This document shows positions 1-7,135 of a DNA stretch of 25,537 bases, piece by piece. The notes beneath the pieces are model-generated. The model saw only the letters and a program-made list of their open reading frames with translations, had not been told where the DNA came from and made no database searches. The first letter of the stretch is position 1, and each line of letters opens with the position of its first letter. Origin of the DNA: an uncultured Phycisphaerales bacterium (GTDB taxonomy: Bacteria; Planctomycetota; Phycisphaerae; Sedimentisphaerales; Anaerobacaceae); NCBI GenBank assembly GCA_937927975.1, contig CALEZT010000142.1, positions 1-25,537 on the forward strand, given 5' to 3'. Position numbers and translations under genes: made by a program.

Positions 1-204
1 TTGGCTCCTACGGATGGTTATCGGCCAAAGACACTGTTTTGAGATAGTTTCTAAGATAGCGTAGACCGGTTTCCAGCGTTCGCCTCGGTACTGTTCGGGC
101 CATATCTCGCTCTCCGGCGGTGGCACGCGTCGCGGCCGGCGCCAGGCAACCCGATTCCCTGTCCTCGATCCTCTCGATCCGGTTCGCTCTGCCTGCGGTC
201 TCAT
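1..204 (-). CDS. Partial hypothetical protein, N-terminal 68 residues, runs off the left edge
   Basis: An open frame starts at an ATG whose first base is 204 and reads leftward without a stop to base 1. The start is preceded by AAAGGGAG at a normal distance, and a promoter-like pair of boxes lies 70-100 bp further upstream (275-303). The visible protein begins MRPQAERTGSRG, is rich in Arg and Pro for about 30 residues, then becomes more ordinary (WPEQYRGERWKPVY). I recognise no family. A partial frame this short can be open by chance in GC-rich DNA, so the support is mainly the start context. Confidence 0.35.
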   Translation of the reverse strand, partial: MRPQAERTGSRGSRTGNRVAWRRPRRVPPPESEIWPEQYRGERWKPVYAILETISKQCLWPITIRRSQ

Positions 205-274
205 GGTTCTCCCTTTCGCAGTGTTTGAGATTGCGGATTGGTCTCCTGCAAGGCTACGATCTCACATCGCAGAC

Positions 275-303
275 ATGGTAAATCAACCATTTCTGCATGG
301 CAA
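275..303 (-). promoter_or_regulatory. Candidate sigma-70-like promoter for the left-edge gene
   Basis: On the minus strand, TTGCCA (303-298, five of six matches to TTGACA) is followed after 17 bases by TACCAT (280-275, four of six to TATAAT). It lies in an AT-rich patch (about 270-350) that stands out from the GC-rich surroundings. The predicted transcript would start near 268, giving a leader of about 64 nt before the ATG at 204. Confidence 0.3.
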
Positions 304-433
304 CTAAAAACTACACACAAAACCATATGTTGTATATCATGTAAACCCCTGTCTCGTATGGGTTAACGGAGGACCGCAAGAATAATTGTCTCAGAAGGGA
401 ACAAAAAAGGGGATGCGGAGACGGTATCGAGGA

Positions 434-1702
434 CTACTGAGCGAGCAGATCGATCAGAGGGCCGCAGGCCGAGCACGTGCAGTCGATGAGCCGCCGCTGT
501 GCGGGGGATGCAGGGGCCTGCCAGAGCCACGTCAGCAGTTGGCTGAGGTTCTCCGCCGGGAGGGCCCGCCAATTCAACGATTTGAGCTCGCCAGGCAACC
601 CATGCTCGGCGGCGCCGGCCAGCAGGAGGGCGACGCCTGCCAGAGCGCCCGTCGCCATATTGTTCGGCTCGACGCCGTGTTCCAGGGCCAGGGCCATGGT
701 TCCGAAGATGCGGTCGTTGACGGCGAGTTTTCGCACGACGTCCCGGCTGGCGCGGGCCACGGAGTCCGCCAGGTGGGGGTTGGTGATGCGGATCAGGAGG
801 TCCTGTGCGTATGCGCGGTAGCCGGCCTCGGTGAACAGGCTGTCGCCCAGCGAGGCGTACTTGCGGATCAGGGCGCCGCCGGACTCGCGGATGAACGCCT
901 CGCGGGCCACGCGCATCAGGGGTTCGTCGGCCTGGATCTCGGGCATTCTGGCGTAGCCCTTGAGCGTGCCGATGAAGCCCAGCAGGGCGTGGATGGCGTT
1001 GTGGCCGTAGAGCTTGGCCTCCTCGAAGGGGAGCAGGTCGTCCTTCTCGATGAAGACCTCGATGCCCGGGGCGAAACCGGGGATGGTCGTCTCGCTCACG
1101 AGGATGCGATTGAACTCTTCCACGAGGAACGCGCGGTCGATGCCAGGGGCGATCGGCGCGAGGCTCCTTGCGGCGATCTCGGCTGGGTCGGTCACGACCT
1201 GGCTCATTTTGCCGATCACAGTGTTGAGGAACTGGACCCTTGAGGGCAGGGGCGTTCCCATCCGTTTGCCGACGGCTCGTTCGAGGAACTCCGCCGCATG
1301 GTTGTTGTTCTCCGCGGCGTAGACGATCGTCGCGTCGGACCTGCGGGTTCGCAGACCATCGGCGATCAGGGCCGCCACCGTGTCGGGCTTGTCGGAGTCG
1401 TAGAAGCTCACCGACGGCAGGCAGGTTGCGATCTCCGTGGCCTCGGCCAGGGCCTTGCGGACTTCGCTGTCGCGGGCCGGGTTGAACAACTCGACGTTGT
1501 CGATCCGCACGGCCTCGACGCGGTCGCTGCGGGCGACGTTGACATAATATGTCCCGTGATTGGCGCGGACTGTGTCCACCAGTCTCTGATCGATCTCGGC
1601 GACGACGATCCGCCGGAAGTTGCCGCTCTCGAAGGCCTCCTTGGCGAAGAGGCCCGCCTGAATCGGTCCGAATCCGAACCCGACGAAGACGTGATCGCTC
1701 AT
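434..1702 (-). CDS. Mannitol-1-phosphate 5-dehydrogenase-like polyol dehydrogenase
   Basis: A 422-residue cytosolic oxidoreductase of the polyol-specific long-chain dehydrogenase family, which interconverts sugar alcohols or their phosphates and ketoses with NAD(P). Residues 6-20 form the nucleotide-binding loop (VGFGFGPIQAG), AENNNH (130-135) sits where the family has its conserved E-N loop, and residues 228-250 match the catalytic signature, with Lys230, Asn235 and His238 in the K-x4-N-x2-H arrangement. It is the last gene of the sugar cluster. Its ATG lies one base after the TAG of the DUF4432 gene with no strong ribosome site, so translational coupling is likely. The substrate (mannitol-1-phosphate or another polyol) cannot be fixed from sequence. 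After the stop there is a T6 run on the minus strand but no convincing stem. Confidence 0.8.
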   Translation of the reverse strand: MSDHVFVGFGFGPIQAGLFAKEAFESGNFRRIVVAEIDQRLVDTVRANHGTYYVNVARSDRVEAVRIDNVELFNPARDSEVRKALAEATEIATCLPSVSFYDSDKPDTVAALIADGLRTRRSDATIVYAAENNNHAAEFLERAVGKRMGTPLPSRVQFLNTVIGKMSQVVTDPAEIAARSLAPIAPGIDRAFLVEEFNRILVSETTIPGFAPGIEVFIEKDDLLPFEEAKLYGHNAIHALLGFIGTLKGYARMPEIQADEPLMRVAREAFIRESGGALIRKYASLGDSLFTEAGYRAYAQDLLIRITNPHLADSVARASRDVVRKLAVNDRIFGTMALALEHGVEPNNMATGALAGVALLLAGAAEHGLPGELKSLNWRALPAENLSQLLTWLWQAPASPAQRRLIDCTCSACGPLIDLLAQ

Positions 1703-1703
1703 G

Positions 1704-2780
1704 CTACCGGCCCGCCGCTTTCAGGAAACGCCGGATGTCCTGCGGGTCGCTCAGGACGCTGACCTCGAGGTCGTAGGTACGGCTCGTGCCGGGGTCGAGG
1801 TGGATGAGCTGCTTGAGTTCACGGGCTTTGCCCTGGCCGATCGGCGGGTTGGTGCCCGGCTCCAGGCCTGTGACGTATTCGCCCGGTCCCCAATGCTGCC
1901 AGTTCGCCAGCGAGGGCAGTTGCTCTTTCTTGTATCGCGTGGCGACCGCGAAGCCGAGCTTCTCGTTGTACAGGCCGACGGTGCAGACGCCGCCCTCGTC
2001 CGGCTCGACGTCGATGAAGCCGCAGGCTTCGCCTGTGGCGCGATGGCGTTCGAGCGGGCCCTGGCAGGTGCGATAGTCGTGGTCGTCGTTGAAGACCGCG
2101 TTATCCATGTCCAAGCCGCGCGACTTGCACTGGCCTTTCCAGACGATCTGCGTGCCCTTGTCCACGAGGGGCCAGCCGTAGTTCATGTGATAGAGAATCA
2201 TGTGCGGCGTCCGCGAGTTGCCGACGTTGGTCACGACGTCGTGGACGCGGATCGTCGGCTCGCCCAGCGTGCTGGAGATGGTCCGTCGAAGCTCTAGATT
2301 GGGCCCGAAGACGCGGGATTCCTTCACCACGGCGGTGATGCTCATGTCGAGCTTGCCTGTGGCCAGGTTGGGCTGGCTGATCGATTCCAGTTGGGCCGGG
2401 AGGTTGCTGGCCCGCCCGTGCAGGCCGCGTTCGCCGAACTGGTCGCTCTCGGGCCCGCCTGCGTGCGTCAGGCCGCAGGTGGTCAGCAGGCCGCCGGCGA
2501 AGGTCCAGAGCCATTCGATGCCTTGGTTGGCGTCCGGGCGGACCGCGGTGATTCCGCCGTGACTGAGCCAGGCGAGGCTGTGCTGGTTGTGGAAGGCGTC
2601 GACGATGTCCAGCCCTCGGTCGATCACGACTCGGTATCGCAGGCCTGAGCCAGTGTTCACCCAGGCGATCCGCGTGCCCCGGCCCGGCCCGTCGTCGAGC
2701 ACCGAGGTCTCGATCCCGCCGATCTGGGCTGCGTTGATCACTTTGTTTTGCCAAGCGGGTTTTGCTTTCTTTGATGCCAC
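1704..2780 (-). CDS. DUF4432 family protein (aldose-1-epimerase-like fold)
   Basis: A 358-residue protein I assign to the DUF4432 family, which has the galactose-mutarotase/aldose-1-epimerase fold. Visible landmarks are the N-terminal GIETSVLDDGPGRGTR, the RVVIDRGLDI strand, GGLLTTCGLTHAGGP, ERGLHGRASN (a His-containing loop), MILYHMNYGWPLVD and the C-terminal LEPGTNPPIGQGKAR. These resemble family members found beside carbohydrate genes. The likely role is binding or anomer conversion of the cluster's sugar, but this is inference. I chose the GTG at 2780 because GGAGG stands 8 bases before it. An in-frame ATG at 2795 would add five residues but overlaps that ribosome site and has none of its own. 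It follows the kinase gene by 26 nt. Confidence 0.78.
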   Translation of the reverse strand: MASKKAKPAWQNKVINAAQIGGIETSVLDDGPGRGTRIAWVNTGSGLRYRVVIDRGLDIVDAFHNQHSLAWLSHGGITAVRPDANQGIEWLWTFAGGLLTTCGLTHAGGPESDQFGERGLHGRASNLPAQLESISQPNLATGKLDMSITAVVKESRVFGPNLELRRTISSTLGEPTIRVHDVVTNVGNSRTPHMILYHMNYGWPLVDKGTQIVWKGQCKSRGLDMDNAVFNDDHDYRTCQGPLERHRATGEACGFIDVEPDEGGVCTVGLYNEKLGFAVATRYKKEQLPSLANWQHWGPGEYVTGLEPGTNPPIGQGKARELKQLIHLDPGTSRTYDLEVSVLSDPQDIRRFLKAAGR

Positions 2781-2806
2781 GTCGATATCCTCCATGTCTG
2801 TGGGGT

Positions 2807-4012
2807 CTAGTCCAGGGCCGCTCGCAGGGCCTCCATGCTCTCGAATCCGCCTGGAGTGCGGAGGACCTGGAGCATCTTGGCGTAGGGACGGAAGTTGCCA
2901 TACCGGTCGCCCAGCGGGGCCTTGATGTAGAGCGAGGCGAACAGGTTGCCCGCCTGCACCGCCTGCTGAAAGTCGATCCTGCCTTTGCGGAACGCATCGA
3001 GATTGCTGGCGACGTAGGTGATGAGTCCTGCGCGGAAGGAGTCGCCCGCGCCGACGAGGTCCACGACTTCGCCCGCCATGAACCGCGACGTCACCTTGAC
3101 GGGACATTCGGTCCGTCCGTCCGGCAGGATGTGCTTTTCGTATGCGCCGTTGCTGACGGTGACGCCGAAGAGCTTGGTCCGGTCGTCGTCCTGCCAGAAC
3201 CTCCGGGTCAGGAATTCGAGGAACTGAATGTTGTATGCGTGCTCGTCGAGATCGTTTCGAGCGGGCTTGCGAGACAACGTGTTCTCGATCAGCTTGGCCT
3301 CGTCGGACGACGTGAAGAACAGGTCCAGCTCCGGCAGCAGGGGCTCCAGGAGCTTGTACTCCTTCACCGCCTTGCCCTGGGCGATGAGCTTATGTGGATC
3401 GCCCGTCAGGGTGTGGCTGTCCGCGATGGTCACGGCGCCCATGTCTCGACACCAGCGGATGAAGTCTGCCAGGTCGCTGCCGCCATTGGCGTCGCCGCGA
3501 TCGGAGAGTCCCGAGTACATATAGTAGACGACCCGTGGTTTGAGACGTTCGACTGCGGCCCGGAAGACGTCGAAATCGAAATCGTTGTTGGCGTTCGGGA
3601 AGTAGGCGATGCCGCCGCGGTCGCCGCCCGAACCGCTGTGGATGAAGGTCGTGCCGGTCGGGAGCGTGGGGTGGACGTGCGTCGCGGACATGTCGATCCC
3701 GTTGGCGACCATGGCGTCGTACCAGTAGCGGCCCTGCGCGTCGAGCCCGTCATATTGGCCCGCGCCGAGATTGACGCCGACGGCGACGTTCAGCCCGGTC
3801 CTGGCGATCAACGGCGCGGTGTTGCCCGGCCCGCCTGCGGTGGCGTAGCCCTCGTCGATCCACTGCTTGATCTGTTCCTGCGAGTAGCCCGGCATGTCTT
3901 TGGTCTTGCACTTGGCCAGACCGCCCTTGCCCACGAGCGCATCGGTGAAATCGAAGTCCGGCCGCCGCAGATCCACCACCGCCGTATTCAGGATGAGAAT
4001 GTCCACAGCCAT
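2807..4012 (-). CDS. PfkB-family carbohydrate kinase
   Basis: A 401-residue cytosolic sugar kinase of the ribokinase/PfkB family. The N-terminal half has the family's substrate-side glycine signature (ATAGGPGNTAPL, about residues 57-68), and the C-terminal signature DLVGAGDSFRAG carries the GAGD anion hole with the catalytic-base Asp at 324. The protein is about 80-100 residues longer than typical 300-residue PfkB kinases. The extra length lies mainly in the middle (about 235-290, charged) and the C-terminal tail. GGAGGG lies 7 bases before the ATG. In the cluster it would phosphorylate the free sugar made by the isomerase or the deacetylase. The sugar specificity is not readable from the sequence. 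Confidence 0.85.
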   Translation of the reverse strand: MAVDILILNTAVVDLRRPDFDFTDALVGKGGLAKCKTKDMPGYSQEQIKQWIDEGYATAGGPGNTAPLIARTGLNVAVGVNLGAGQYDGLDAQGRYWYDAMVANGIDMSATHVHPTLPTGTTFIHSGSGGDRGGIAYFPNANNDFDFDVFRAAVERLKPRVVYYMYSGLSDRGDANGGSDLADFIRWCRDMGAVTIADSHTLTGDPHKLIAQGKAVKEYKLLEPLLPELDLFFTSSDEAKLIENTLSRKPARNDLDEHAYNIQFLEFLTRRFWQDDDRTKLFGVTVSNGAYEKHILPDGRTECPVKVTSRFMAGEVVDLVGAGDSFRAGLITYVASNLDAFRKGRIDFQQAVQAGNLFASLYIKAPLGDRYGNFRPYAKMLQVLRTPGGFESMEALRAALD

Positions 4013-4030
4013 CGGTCAGCCCTCCATAGA

Positions 4031-4960
4031 TCAGTGCATCTCGGCTTGGCACGTGCCGATCGCAGGGCGATAGAAATTGAACTGCACGTTTGGATGGTCC
4101 GCCAGCAGAGACATCGGCGCCGCGCTGTCGGGGACCTTCTTGCCGATCATCAGCGTGGTCAGACGCATGCCGAACGGATTGTCATGCGTGCCCGCCTGCC
4201 AAATGGACACCTTCTCGGCTTTCCATGTCTCGACGGGGCCGACGGAGATCGCCTGGGTCGGAACGCCGGTGACGACTCCGCCGCCGCTGGTGCGGGCGTT
4301 CTGTAGGACCGTCACCGGGTGCAGATCGACCACGCGGGTCGTGAGCTTGCGGTACTCCTGGGGGGTGGGCGGCTGGTCCCTGTACTTGCCCTCCCGTCGG
4401 ACGGGGTCGTTGAAGGCCCAGTGCTTGATGTCGCCCTGGCCGCCTTGCATGACGACGCAGCGGACGCCGTTCCAGCTCTCGATGTACGGCGACACGTCGG
4501 CCTTGGGAAAGTGGATGTTCTTCTCCGGCATCCTGAGGTCCATCCGGATGCGGTCGAAGCACAACTCACGGTCCGCCCGGGCGAACGAGAGCGGATGAGT
4601 CTGCGGCGCCTCCCGACCGTTCAGGTACCATTCGTCCATGCCCCAGAAGTGGGCGTTGCGCAGGTCGATCCGCAGCTCGTTGACCAGGCGGGCGACCAGG
4701 GGGAGCTGCTCGGTCGGGCCGATGGGCCCACAGATGCCGGCGGGGGAGTCCGGCGTCGCCTGCCTCCAGGCTGTGATGTACTCCAGGGCCTCCGCGAGAT
4801 AGAAATCCTCCAGCGTGTCGTAGAACACGACCTTGAACCCCTCCCGGCTCATCGCGGCCATATCCTCCGCGGTCAGCCGGGCGGCGTCGTTGAGGATTTC
4901 GTCGTCGAGCGTCGTATAGTCCCACCACTGCGGCGCCAGGATACTCGTTTTTCTCCCCAT
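4031..4960 (-). CDS. Glucosamine-6-phosphate deaminase/isomerase-like protein (NagB family)
   Basis: A 309-residue protein with the NagB/RpiA-type fold. Matches to glucosamine-6-phosphate deaminase are HFWGMDEWY (104-112, equivalent to the NagB MDEY loop with its catalytic Asp), [14 protein letters not shown] (173-186, equivalent to GIGEDGHIAFNEP, with Asp177 and His180) and VPTQAISVG (233-241, equivalent to the PxxALTVG strand). The active-site loop has one extra residue between Asp and His, and the family Glu of the FNEP segment is Asp185, so it is not a standard NagB. It may deaminate or isomerise a related aminosugar phosphate. GAGGGAG precedes the ATG. It lies 11 nt after the deacetylase stop, which fits a deacetylate-then-deaminate pair. 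Confidence 0.78.
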   Translation of the reverse strand: MGRKTSILAPQWWDYTTLDDEILNDAARLTAEDMAAMSREGFKVVFYDTLEDFYLAEALEYITAWRQATPDSPAGICGPIGPTEQLPLVARLVNELRIDLRNAHFWGMDEWYLNGREAPQTHPLSFARADRELCFDRIRMDLRMPEKNIHFPKADVSPYIESWNGVRCVVMQGGQGDIKHWAFNDPVRREGKYRDQPPTPQEYRKLTTRVVDLHPVTVLQNARTSGGGVVTGVPTQAISVGPVETWKAEKVSIWQAGTHDNPFGMRLTTLMIGKKVPDSAAPMSLLADHPNVQFNFYRPAIGTCQAEMH

Positions 4961-4971
4961 GTAGACTCCCT

Positions 4972-5736
4972 CTAAAACGTGTGAACCAGGTTGCCCAACT
5001 CCTTCTTGAGAATATTGCCCTGCGGAAACGCGTGGCCCAGGTGCTGGCGGAATCCTTCGCCAAACGGGACGCCGACGAGTTGACCTCGATTCGCCGAGAA
5101 ATTCTTCATCATGGAGACGTATTCGTCCATGCCGTGATGCTTGAGCAGCCAGTCCCGCTGGCTCTCGTGGCAGCAGAGCATCTTCTCCTTGACGTCCATC
5201 ACGCTGGTGACATCGACGACCATGCTCGGACGGATCTCCCGGCCCAGCGTGTCCTTGCCCTCGATCGGGTCGGCGTAGTACAGGTGCGGGATCGGCTCGA
5301 AGCCCTCGGCGCCGGGCGTCTCGATATTGATGACCCCGCAGCAGAAGCACGCGCTCTGGGCGAGCCGGCTGGCGGTCTCGTGATCGACCATGTAGTCGGC
5401 TGGGCTCAGCGTCAGGACGATCGTCGGGCGGACCTTGCGGACCAGGGCGATGGCCTTGGTCAGGGTCAGGCGGTCGTACATGATGAAGGCGTCGTCGGCT
5501 TCGAGGCAGGAGTACCCGCCGTCGAGCATCGCCGCGGCCTTGGCGGCCTCGGCCTTGCGGATGCGGCTGATCTCCTCGCGGCTGTACTGGACGGTCCCGC
5601 AGTCGCCCGGCGTGATGGACGCGATGTGTACCTGCCAGCCTCGCTGACGCAACAGGGCCAGCGTCCCGGCGCAGAGAAACTCCGCGTCGTCCGGATGAGC
5701 TTCAAGGCAAAGAACTGTCTTTTCACTTCTTAACAT
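4972..5736 (-). CDS. PIG-L/LmbE family deacetylase
   Basis: A 254-residue metal-dependent deacetylase of the PIG-L/LmbE family, whose known members remove acetyl groups from N-acetylglucosaminyl compounds (PIG-L, MshB, BshB). The zinc motif AHPDDAE is at residues 13-19, and the second ligand region [10 protein letters not shown] ends at 111-120 with His119. No signal peptide is visible, so it should act in the cytosol on an imported sugar. I used the ATG at 5736. TTG codons at 5748 and 5745 are in frame but sit directly on the AAAGGA ribosome site. The spacing to 5736 (12 nt) is long, so the start is uncertain by up to four codons. Confidence 0.85.
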   Translation of the reverse strand: MLRSEKTVLCLEAHPDDAEFLCAGTLALLRQRGWQVHIASITPGDCGTVQYSREEISRIRKAEAAKAAAMLDGGYSCLEADDAFIMYDRLTLTKAIALVRKVRPTIVLTLSPADYMVDHETASRLAQSACFCCGVINIETPGAEGFEPIPHLYYADPIEGKDTLGREIRPSMVVDVTSVMDVKEKMLCCHESQRDWLLKHHGMDEYVSMMKNFSANRGQLVGVPFGEGFRQHLGHAFPQGNILKKELGNLVHTF

Positions 5737-5786
5737 GCCGTACAACAATCCTTTCGCTGTCGTGTCGCCTGAGACGCGACCTGTGT

Positions 5787-5885
5787 GTCATCCTGAACGG
5801 AGCGTAGCGGAGTGAAGGATCTGGCCTGCGGATGAGAGAAACCTCTCTTTCGAGAGCCAGATCCTTCGCTGTCGCTCAGGATGAC
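5787..5885. repeat. Imperfect palindromic intergenic repeat
   Basis: The arm TGTCATCCTGAACGG...GAAGGATCTGGC (5786-5824) is the imperfect inverse of GCCAGATCCTTCGC...CAGGATGACA (5855-5885). The left arm carries about 8 extra bases. A smaller hairpin (GAGAG...CTCTC) fills the centre. It occupies most of the 175-bp gap between the isomerase and deacetylase genes. It resembles the REP/MITE-like intergenic palindromes found in many copies in bacterial genomes. No second copy is visible in this window, so dispersal is inference. If transcribed it would form a large stem-loop inside the operon. Confidence 0.7.
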
Positions 5886-5911
5886 AAGATTTGCCATGTC
5901 CCAGCCTCGTC

Positions 5912-6946
5912 TTACCTTCCCATCAGATGATTCACAATGAACAGGTCCAGTTCTTCGTAATCGCGGTCGGCGATCAGTTGCTCGACCCGGCCTTCGTCCA
6001 GACTGCGGACGAGGTCCACGAGGTTCAGGAAGATCTCCCGGCTGTTGCTCAGGTGCCTGGTTGAGGTCTCGATCTTCTGTGTCCGCATGGCCTTGACGTC
6101 CAGGCCGACGAACTCGCCCTTGGCGCCGTAGTTGTACTTGTCGAGGATGCGGACCTGGTTGAACGCCCGGCGGAGGTCCACTGATCCGAAGCTCTTGTCC
6201 TGGTCGAATTTCAGGCCGTTCTGGTCGTTCAGGTGGACCGTGTAGAGCTTGTTGTACGACAGGGCAAAGCCCATCTCATCCGACGGATCGAGGCCGGCCA
6301 GGATCGCGTGAGCGGTCTCGATGTTGACGCCGACCCGCTTGTGATCCGTGGTCCGATAGCCCAGAGCCATCGCGTGCCCGGTCGTCGGAATGTAGGTGTG
6401 GTCCATCGGCTCGTTCGGCTTGGGCTCGATGGCGATCCGGATGCCTTCGCCGTAGGCGAGCATGTCGTTGAGGGCGTCGACGAGCCGGTCCACGGCGACC
6501 TTGCTGTCCTTGGCCTCGCGGATGTATGTCCCTTCGCGGGCCAGCCACAGGACGATCAGGTCGCAATCGAGCGCCACGGCGATGTCGATGCACCGCCGGC
6601 TGCGGTCTTTGGCGTACTGACGGCAGGCGGGGTCGTTCGAGGTGTAGCCGCCGTCGATGGTCCGCGGGTCTTCCCAGAGCCTGGGGGCGACGAACTCCGC
6701 GGTGAGCCCCTCGTCCTTGAGCATCCGCCGGACCTCTTTGGCCTTCTTGACGATCTCGCGGGGACCGAGCTTGTTCATGTCCGGAACCGCGTCGTCGTCG
6801 TGGAACTGCACGCCGTCGAATCCGAGCTGCTTGTACATCTTGAGCTTCTTGGCGAACGAGACGCTGCGTCGAACGGTCGGCCCGAACGGATCCGCTCCTT
6901 CATGAACGTTCCACGGCCCAAACGAAAATCTATATTCTCCTGCCAT
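5912..6946 (-). CDS. Xylose isomerase-like sugar isomerase (TIM barrel)
   Basis: A 344-residue protein that follows class I (actinobacterial-type) xylose isomerase along its length. The catalytic pair is in QFHDDD (His49, Asp52), WLAREG (134-139) matches WGGREG, IEPKPNEP has metal ligands Glu174 and Lys176, NIETAH has Glu210 and His213, KFDQD has Asp248 and Asp250, and Asp283 closes the site. Enzymes of this group convert aldoses to ketoses with two divalent metals. One difference stands out: the metal-1 Asp of the usual HIDLNGQ strand is His238 here (TVHLNDQNG), as in other TIM-barrel sugar epimerases. Substrate may therefore differ from xylose. AAGGAG lies 7 bases before the chosen ATG. It is the promoter-proximal gene of the cluster. 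Confidence 0.8.
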   Translation of the reverse strand: MAGEYRFSFGPWNVHEGADPFGPTVRRSVSFAKKLKMYKQLGFDGVQFHDDDAVPDMNKLGPREIVKKAKEVRRMLKDEGLTAEFVAPRLWEDPRTIDGGYTSNDPACRQYAKDRSRRCIDIAVALDCDLIVLWLAREGTYIREAKDSKVAVDRLVDALNDMLAYGEGIRIAIEPKPNEPMDHTYIPTTGHAMALGYRTTDHKRVGVNIETAHAILAGLDPSDEMGFALSYNKLYTVHLNDQNGLKFDQDKSFGSVDLRRAFNQVRILDKYNYGAKGEFVGLDVKAMRTQKIETSTRHLSNSREIFLNLVDLVRSLDEGRVEQLIADRDYEELDLFIVNHLMGR

Positions 6947-7016
6947 CCTGCTTCTCCTTTTCAATCCAGAGCCAATCATGCACTCGGCCGACGTACGGCG
7001 CCCGGCACGCGGGGCG

Positions 7017-7070
7017 TATGATGCCACATTAGCCCACCTGTGCCAATCTGATGCGACATCATAGCACAGG
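7017..7070. promoter_or_regulatory. Interlocked inverted repeats over the sugar-cluster promoter
   Basis: TATGATG (7017-7023) pairs with CATCATA (7057-7063), and CCTGTGC (7037-7043) pairs with GCACAGG (7064-7070). The two pairs interleave rather than nest, and they cover the candidate -35 and -10 boxes. Such an arrangement could be two operator half-site pairs for a sugar-responsive repressor. No regulator gene is present in the window, and 7-bp arms can arise by chance. Confidence 0.3.
7018..7046 (-). promoter_or_regulatory. Candidate promoter of the sugar cluster
   Basis: On the minus strand, TTGGCA (7046-7041, five of six to consensus) and CATCAT (7023-7018, four of six) are separated by 17 bases. 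A start near 7011 would give a leader of about 65 nt to the ATG at 6946. It sits within the inverted repeats noted at 7017-7070, which supports a regulated promoter. Confidence 0.4.
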
Positions 7071-7135
7071 ACGAAGACGCCGACAATGCCGCGATCCGCA
7101 AATCCCGACCTGAGGGCTGGGGCGTTCGTAGATAC

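Noticed and set aside
363..433. Intrinsic terminator after the mannitol dehydrogenase-like gene
   Set aside because: A T6 run is present on the minus strand, but I could not find a stem before it.
2781..3107. N-terminal extension of the DUF4432 gene into the kinase gene
   Set aside because: The extension is Arg/Gly-rich shadow sequence. The GTG at 2780 has an ideal GGAGG and matches the expected family length.
2762..4306. A 514-codon plus-strand frame over the PfkB and NagB-like genes
   Set aside because: It crosses two well-supported minus-strand genes and their ribosome sites and has no family features.
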